Positions 39,135 to 45,872 of a DNA stretch of 45,872 bases are shown one piece after another. Each line of letters begins with the position of its first letter. Position 1 is the stretch's first letter. Below the pieces are notes generated by a model, which saw only the letters and a list, made by a program, of their open reading frames with translations, searched no databases and was not told where the DNA came from. Location of the stretch: positions 1 through 45,872 of the forward strand of contig CAJBLF010000004.1 of assembly GCA_903953935.1 (NCBI GenBank). Direction: 5' to 3'. Source of the DNA: an uncultured bacterium (GTDB lineage: Bacteria; Patescibacteriota; Gracilibacteria; Absconditabacterales; Absconditicoccaceae). The translations under genes were made by a program, and so were the position numbers.

Positions 39135-42100
39135 TTAGAAATTAGGGACATTGATAGTAAGTGTGCCAGAATATTGACCAATAGCCTGAGATCAAGTAAG
39201 GACTACTTTGAGTGAAACATTGTTTGTTATGATTTTGCATCATTCTCCGACTACACCAACCTTACCCAAAATTTCTTTAGCTCATGAAAGATTAACTCGT
39301 TGATCAAGAGAATCACCTGAAGAGAATGTACATACTCATTCGAGCTTATAAGCAGCAGGATTTTTGATGTATACGCTCGATGCTGGGATAGTTTGAGCAG
39401 CAATATTAGTTGAGCTATTAACGAGCTCAGAAGATTGGATAGTAAGTGCCCGAGTACCTAATCATTGTTTGTCTTCACAAAACCATTCGGTAGCACCACC
39501 AGTGGTAACGAATCAGGTGATGAGACTTCTTTCATCATATGATAGTCCAGTAGTTCCGAAGTCTAGGGTAGTACCATATTGGCAGTAGGAATGCCCAGTA
39601 ATTATTCTCAATTTAAGATCACCACAATAGGATCATGCAGCACAGGATCATCATCAAGCTGGAGAGCTATAGAGTATTTCATCGCTAGTCTGTGCATCAC
39701 TTGTTGAATTCCCATCAGCATCAAACTCAGCATAGATGGTTTTGGTTCCGTAAGTACCAGGAAGAATTCGAGATTTTGTAGTAGCATAATTTTCCCAAGT
39801 AGCACTAGCTAAATCACCGAGAGTATTAGCAAATCTCATCTGTATAGCAGTAGGGGTAGTAGAGTTATTGAGTGTTACCGTGTTTGATGTTGTAGAAGAG
39901 GCATCATTGTTGATAGTAAAAGATCAACTGAATTCTCCTCATCATTGTTCTGGTGGTAGAGTAATAGCAAAATCAGTAAAGTGATCGGTAATGAATTCTA
40001 CATGGGGTTGTCATCAGATAAGTTCTACAGTACTATTGGTATGAAATTCCCAAGTGGTTCAATTATCTTCAGAATAATAGATAACTATTGGGTCTCCTAT
40101 GTTTTTTCATGGAGTAGGAATACTAATAGTGGCGTTTCATCATACAATAAATAAGGGTTCTAATTCTGATCAAACACGAATAGCTTTTATTACATTATCA
40201 AGATTGTTGACAACTATATCAGTAGGAGGACTGATAATGCCCTCAAAATTAGATAGGGTAGATTTTTTCTTGAAAGCTACGTTATTGGGTATATACACTT
40301 TATTATTATTATTTTTAATATTTAAATTGGTTTTTATTATTCAGTTAGGGTTTTTTAGTAGTATTGATTTTGATCAAGATAGTTCTCAATTGTTTTGAGT
40401 ATATCATTTATTCAAAAATTCATTTACTATTGATTCATTATCTCATGAACTAGGTAATACTACAAGATCATTGTAATTATAAACAGTAAAATTTCTATTC
40501 AACCAATATTGATATCATCATATACTTTGGGCAAATCATGTGTAGTTATAGATTCATGGAGTTAATCAATTATAATCGATACTAAATGTCCAATTTTCAA
40601 GATTATTTTTGTTGAAATGCATATTATAGAGTATTTGAATCTCTTGGTTGCTTAATGCTTGATTATATAACATAATATCATCTAATCTTCATTTGAAATT
40701 ATAGGCACCATTACTTCAATATGGGTAATATCATAGGTAAAGTGGAGTATTTACATTATTTAATGTAATTCAGCTAAACGTACACGTGTTGCTTAGATTT
40801 CAGTTTATATATATTTTTAGAGAATTATAATTAAATACTCATACGACGTGTGAATATACTCAAGTCAAAACACTTCATGTAGCAGAATCACATGTTCTTT
40901 GTGTTGTTCATCATCAGATCCCAACTTGAAATGCTTTTCTTTGGCTAGAAGAATATCATAATCAATAATCTATATAAGGAGTATTAAACGATGTATGAGG
41001 TTTAGCAATTATTATTCAGTCAGCAACAAAAGTCGTTGGTTGAATCCATGCTGATATGGTAAATCATGTTGTCATATCCAAGCTATTGTTGTCTGTGATT
41101 ACAGCTCTATCATATGTGTTTCCTCATCTAAAGAATAATGAATTTCATTCTCTTCATAATCATGTTCGTGTAGCTCATGATATACTGCCATGGTTTCAAT
41201 AATTTGAGATATCTCTTAGTACCGTGGTACTTTCTCATAGTTCTGATATGTTATTAGCATTAGTCATAAAGACTAGATTATTGTTATATATATCGAAGCT
41301 TTCATTGTTTATGTTCCGATTGAATTTTTCTAAATTACTATCATTGATATCCAAAGAAATACTTACTCAGGTCTCAATAATTGTTTCTCCTTCATTGGGA
41401 GTTAGTCATGTCCAAGACATAGATCATGTTGTTCATTGATTAGCGTTTAACGTATACATATAGGTATTTATACTACTTGAATTATTAGAAGAATCACACG
41501 ATATTACTTTTATTGTGGTAGTTTCCTCAAAAAGCTGGTTTGACCATGTATTTCAATTACACGTTGGATTTGATCAATTACTTGTATATTTTATAATTCA
41601 TTCTGTGTTTGTACATGATACGCTGATGTTGTCTTCAAAAGACTGACTATTGGTACATGTAACCGGATCAGGTACAATAGTATCTATTCATCATCGATAA
41701 ACGGTTACTATTCATTGACTATTTTCATTATCTTTCAATGTTATGATACAGCTATCGTTTCATATCTTATTGGTATTGGGTGTATAGGTAATAATTTCTC
41801 ATAATACACTACAAGTTCATTTTGCCCCCTGGCTACTTATTCAACTGTAAGTTACACCTCAAGATCAACACCAAAATTCACTCGCATTCGATAATATTTT
41901 CCAGTTTCATGTTTTAGAGCTATTTCATACATTAGCATTTCATGTGAAATTATTTGCACTTATTCATACATTATTAAAAGTATACGTAGCTGTGTTGATG
42001 GCTAAATTTCATAAATAATCTCTCATATATCATGTTTTTGCAATGCTTCATGGCTGTTGTCAAGGTATGCTTAAGACATTCACGTTGCTTCGATTTGATA

Positions 42101-44942
42101 ATTCAAAACTATACGGGTATAGGCCTAATCCTACTCATAAATCTTCTCAGTACACAATACTAAGAGTTCAATCAACACATTCATATCAAGAGTTGCTGTT
42201 GAATTCAAATGATGGTCACTGGTTATCGTACGTATAAAATTGAGATAAAGATTCTCATGTTATTCAGTTTATGTTTTTTGCTCTAAAGAATATTTCTATG
42301 TTTGACGCTGGATTTAAGTTGTTTTTATAACAAGCTCATGCGGTAGTTGTTCAACTATAATTAGCTGAAAATCGATTATTTCCATCAAGAGAATATTCAC
42401 AAGATCATATATCTATTCAATTGTTGTCACTTACATTTGAACTTATGTCTATAATTCAACGATAAAAATTTTGAAAGTCCATTCATGTGGTGGCTGTATT
42501 TCATGAGTTTATTATTCATATAGTCAATTCTGGTGGATTATTGTTTTGTTGAGAAATAGTATGTATTCATCATCGATATACTTCTAATCGATCGGCAAAT
42601 TGAGTTCATTCATTATCTATTACGCTAATTACACATATATCGCTTCATGTTTGATTAGGATTTGGTGTATAAGTTAATATATCTCAATTTAGAGAACATG
42701 TTCATTTTTCTCACTGTTGGTAAATAGAATCTGCTGTGATGTCCCAGTTACCACATATTCATTCGTTTGCATTGGATAATGTTTTTCGGTTTACCTCTAT
42801 ATTTCAAGATCAAACACTATCGCTTCATGTAAATTCATCCGAAATAACTAGTTCATCTAAGAAAGAGTAAGTAGCTGACTTTGATGTAATATTTCCAGAT
42901 AAATCTCTAACGTATCAAGTCATTGCTATAGATCATGGAGTCCTCTGAGTATCTATATTTATTGTATTGGAAGTTCATCGATTTATTCAATCGAAGCTAT
43001 ATGGTAGTGTGTGTAGTCATACTCAAGTATCTTGAGCTCAACTTATTATGAGATATCAAACATTACACTCATATCAATTATTATCAGAGAAATCGAAATT
43101 AGGTCATGTTGTATCTGTCGTTTCTGTTTGTAAATCATATTCATCGATATTTGTTATTCAGTCACTGTCATAATCTCATTCTGCTGTTTGACTTAGATTA
43201 CCAAACATTATGTATTCTCGTCAATCAGGCAATGAATCGCTATCTGTATCATTTTGTAGAGAGAATCATGAATTATATAATCTACCTATATAATCTGTTT
43301 GACGATTTACTGTTCAAGATCATGGGTCTATGACTATTCAACTTATAGTTTTATATGTGTTTATTTCCAAGTAGCTATTTTGATTTTCTTGGAATAAACG
43401 GAACTCTCAACTAGATCAATCAGTATAATCTATTCTAGCAAATACAACATCAGGGGTCCATGCTTTATTATCTGCACGTGATAATTTGAAGAATGCACGT
43501 CAAGAATAAGTTCAATCGTTTATATTATCATAAAAATTTGTTACTCTAAGAAATGGATCTCAAGTACCGTATACGAATCTTGTAAAGAATCAGCTTAAAT
43601 TTATACTCGTAGCTTCTTCTCGAGTATTTTTGAACTGTTGAGTACTTATTGTTCAATGAGCGTGTTTATTTATATAATAATCCAATCAAGAAAAATATAC
43701 ATCATTTCATAGATAACTACGTAAGTGATGATATACCCAAGCGGCACGGTTGTATACAAGATTAGTATTAAATAAATTCGTATCTGATGGATTGTTCAGG
43801 GCCCTGGTTCGATCCATACTCCTACTCAATCAATAACTTGCTTGTTCTCTATTGTTTCTTCAGATCTTACTTACTTGAGGAAAATACGTTCATCAGGCTT
43901 CAGTAATCCACAGATCAGGTCGTGAAGCTATTGTTATCAGATTTCATATTCGTTGATGAGCTAGTTCATGCCTAAATAATGTGTCGTTTGAAATTGAATA
44001 CATTCAGATTATAGTATTGTGTTCCATATAATTATTTATAGGTCGTAGTATCGTTCAAAATTTCTCATCAGGGAAAGGATATGGTCATAAGATATCTATC
44101 ATTTGCTTCATCATTCATGTTGTAGTAGAAAGTTCTTTAACTCTATTGGATAGTGCAGTATTAGATGATTTTGTATATCACCATATATTTTGGCTACCAC
44201 TTAAAAAAGGAGAAGTTCAACTATACACAGTAGTAAAAGGTCATATTCAGATATAAACATTGTAGGTGCTTATAGGATAGTTTTCTTTCCGATAGACAGT
44301 GTGTGTTCAATCTCAATTGTTTGTATCGTACATTAATTTTCAGTTTCAGACAACTACTTTACCAGTCAAAGTTGTAACATAAAAGTCTAATGTGGCTTTA
44401 TCTCAAGGAACATCACTACAAGGAAATCGTTGATGAGCTCATAATGGTTCGTTGAAAGCATGTATTTCAGTTCATGTACTATAAAATCATAATCAACTAG
44501 TATCTATATCAAGTCTTGGTATTCAACTATACGTTACTACTACTACAATATCTCAGCTTGTATTTATATTTGATGGCAATAAGATTTCTAATCTTTTATT
44601 GGTTCAACTTAGAGAGATAGATCAGGTATACGTTATCCTGTAATTTCAAGAACTTATAGTTTGTTCATTGAATACTACTTCGCTTATTGTATAGGTATCC
44701 ACGAAATCTAATCAGAATCGTTCTCATGTAATAAAATTTCTATTAGATTTTGCCGTAACAGTAGTTTTGAAATCGACAACTCTAGTGTCCCGATTTATAT
44801 TTAATATTTCAATTTTATAATTTTGAGCATCTATTCAGGTATTACCTTGATAGGGAGTGTATCTGTAGGCATTTGAGCTATCTAAAAAAAGAAAGAACGA
44901 AACCAGAAGAATGCCAAGTGAATAAATAATAATTTTTTTCAT
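39135..44942 (-). CDS. Giant exported protein with M1 zinc aminopeptidase domain, LamG-like and Ig-like modules
   Basis: A single 1935-residue frame; I read every triplet and found no TAA or TAG. A signal peptide (IIIYSLGILLVSFFLFL) precedes an M1 N-terminal beta domain (RFPCSDVPGDKATLDFYV near 165). The catalytic domain follows: GxMEN-like NYMEHN (Glu307), HELAH (325-329), WITEAGGTYF with the third zinc ligand Glu348, and a YNRAAWVYHHLRSYLGN segment as in M1 enzymes. Then come Ig-like repeats ending in (V/L)xVYRGGI, a chitobiase-like SCTNTEGIIKYTSNGSNPT (~1110-1140), a LamG-like region (~1250-1490) and a beta-rich Cys-containing C terminus. TGA is the main Gly codon in much of it. Probably a secreted or surface peptidase; anchoring is not evident. 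Confidence 0.87.
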
Positions 44943-44973
44943 GACAAATAAACCAAAAATTAAATTATATATA

Positions 44974-45001
44974 ATTGTAATCGCTTTTGGGTATATGTCA
45001 A
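44974..45001 (-). promoter_or_regulatory. Sigma-70-type promoter of the giant M1 gene
   Basis: On the minus strand TTGACA (complement of 44996-45001), 16-base spacer and TACAAT (complement of 44974-44979), about 30 bases before the start codon. Confidence 0.65.
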
Positions 45002-45047
45002 ATTTTGCTATAATTGACGCAATTAAGTGGTAAGTATAATAATAAAC

Positions 45048-45079
45048 AAAAAAAAGATAACTTACGGTATCTTCTTTTT
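45048..45079. terminator. Terminator between lipoprotein gene and giant M1 gene
   Basis: AAGATA (45054-45059) and TATCTT (45068-45073) with an A run on one side and a T run on the other, so it can act in both directions. With the promoter at 44974-45001 it suggests the two minus-strand genes are separate units. Confidence 0.65.
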
Positions 45080-45101
45080 GTTATTGCAAAATAAATTTTC
45101 T

Positions 45102-45824
45102 TTAATTCAAGAATTCAATTGATACTATGTTGGAGCACGGTGTCGGTGCACATCAGTCAGCAATTCAAACAAGATAATATGTATCAGGCTTTGTTTTGTT
45201 ATAATATATATAGAATACATACTTTGATGTATTGGATATCAATCCATAAGATTCAATAGTGCTTACTTCATTTATACGTAGTATGTCTTTGTTATCTGTT
45301 TTTTTTGTCTTTATATCATGTATATCTCACAAATCTATACCTGCATCAATTGCTATGATATGTAAGACTGTTTCCCAATTCTGAGATTGGACGTTTTTTT
45401 CAAAATCCATATTAGCGTCTTTTGTTAGCATTTTTACAAATCATCCATGTGAGGTAACTAGGTCAGGTAATGGTGTTTCTATCTCGTAATAAGGTATTTC
45501 TACCTCGTTATTTACATCAAACGATTCATCTTCTACTATAATCTCTAAATTGTCAGGGTTAGCGTCGTAAATAGCAATACCCATAGAGGGTATGATAAAT
45601 TTATGGAATTTTATTTTTCATATTTTTTCTCATTCCATATTGCTTATGCTTCAATCAGCTACCAGTTCTTCCATGGAATGTGTTCATGCTTTCTCAGTAA
45701 TTATTTCTTCCTTATATGATTCTTTTGTGTTTCAGGTGTTCTCTGATAAGATATTGTTTGGATTTGAACAAGCAAACAAAAACATTGAACAAAAAAACGC
45801 AACTATTATGCCAATTTTTTTCAT
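45102..45824 (-). CDS. Predicted lipoprotein, 240 aa, unknown function
   Basis: ATG 45824 to TAA 45102. The signal peptide ends in the lipobox LFAC with Cys19. The mature part is acidic, with several TGA glycines, a strand-rich middle (KIKFHKFIIPSMGIAIYDA) and a C-terminal pair of Cys in DGCAPTPCSN. No family is recognised. It is translated in the same direction as the giant M1 gene downstream. Confidence 0.8.
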
Positions 45825-45872
45825 AATTATATGCAAGATATATAAAATCAAAGAAATTAATAAAATTAAATA

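Noticed and set aside
40099-43333. Plus-strand frames such as 40099-40398, 42043-42237 and 43106-43333
   Set aside because: They lie opposite the continuous 1935-codon minus-strand frame and arise from its composition.

Overview
The window reads as a chromosome segment from a Candidate Phyla Radiation bacterium that uses genetic code 25 (UGA = glycine), i.e. Ca. Absconditabacteria (SR1) or Ca. Gracilibacteria. Under the standard code almost every gene appears broken by TGA. Read with TGA as Gly, long intact frames appear, and TGA falls on invariant glycines (MutL GFRGEAL, RpoB ALGPGG, the lipobox glycine of an FKBP lipoprotein). Genes end only in TAA or TAG. The DNA is AT-rich and tightly packed, with no gap above 300 bases. 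I found no tRNA, rRNA, CRISPR or IS element.

Layout. 1-3826 (+): two large orphan genes, the first an HD-domain/coiled-coil protein cut by the window edge. 3827-17495 (+): a translation/transcription block opened by an L10-type leader: rplJ, rplL, rpsB, a small Tic20/DUF4870-like membrane protein, tsf, an in-frame bS6-bS18 fusion, rpmH, rpoB, rpoC, rpmA, rpmF, nusB, then a strong terminator. 17655-19284 (-): pyrE-pyrF, which contain no TGA glycine codon and look acquired. 19439-26826 (-): two paralogous membrane-anchored surface proteins that share a C-terminal module. 27032-29958: divergent murL (-) and murD2-like (+), the alternative route for placing D-Glu in peptidoglycan precursors. 30028-32653 (+): a four-helix-bundle (IVP) protein, an exported anchored protein, a small orphan, a cysteine hydrolase and a ProX/YbaK-like editing protein. 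32745-37188 (-): nrdR, a 733-aa orphan, an FKBP lipoprotein and two small orphans. 37347-39071 (+): mutL. 39135-45824 (-): a 1935-aa exported multidomain protein with an M1 aminopeptidase domain, preceded by a lipoprotein gene.

How it fits together. The left half is core gene expression, with ribosomal genes from operons that are usually separate merged into one run. The right half is mostly cell envelope: two peptidoglycan precursor enzymes and a set of large exported, Ig-rich or beta-helical proteins, one carrying a complete zinc aminopeptidase site. These would suit a small, host-associated or predatory cell that must attach to and digest other organisms; that lifestyle reading is inference. 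Short palindromic and low-complexity repeats recur in many intergenic spaces.
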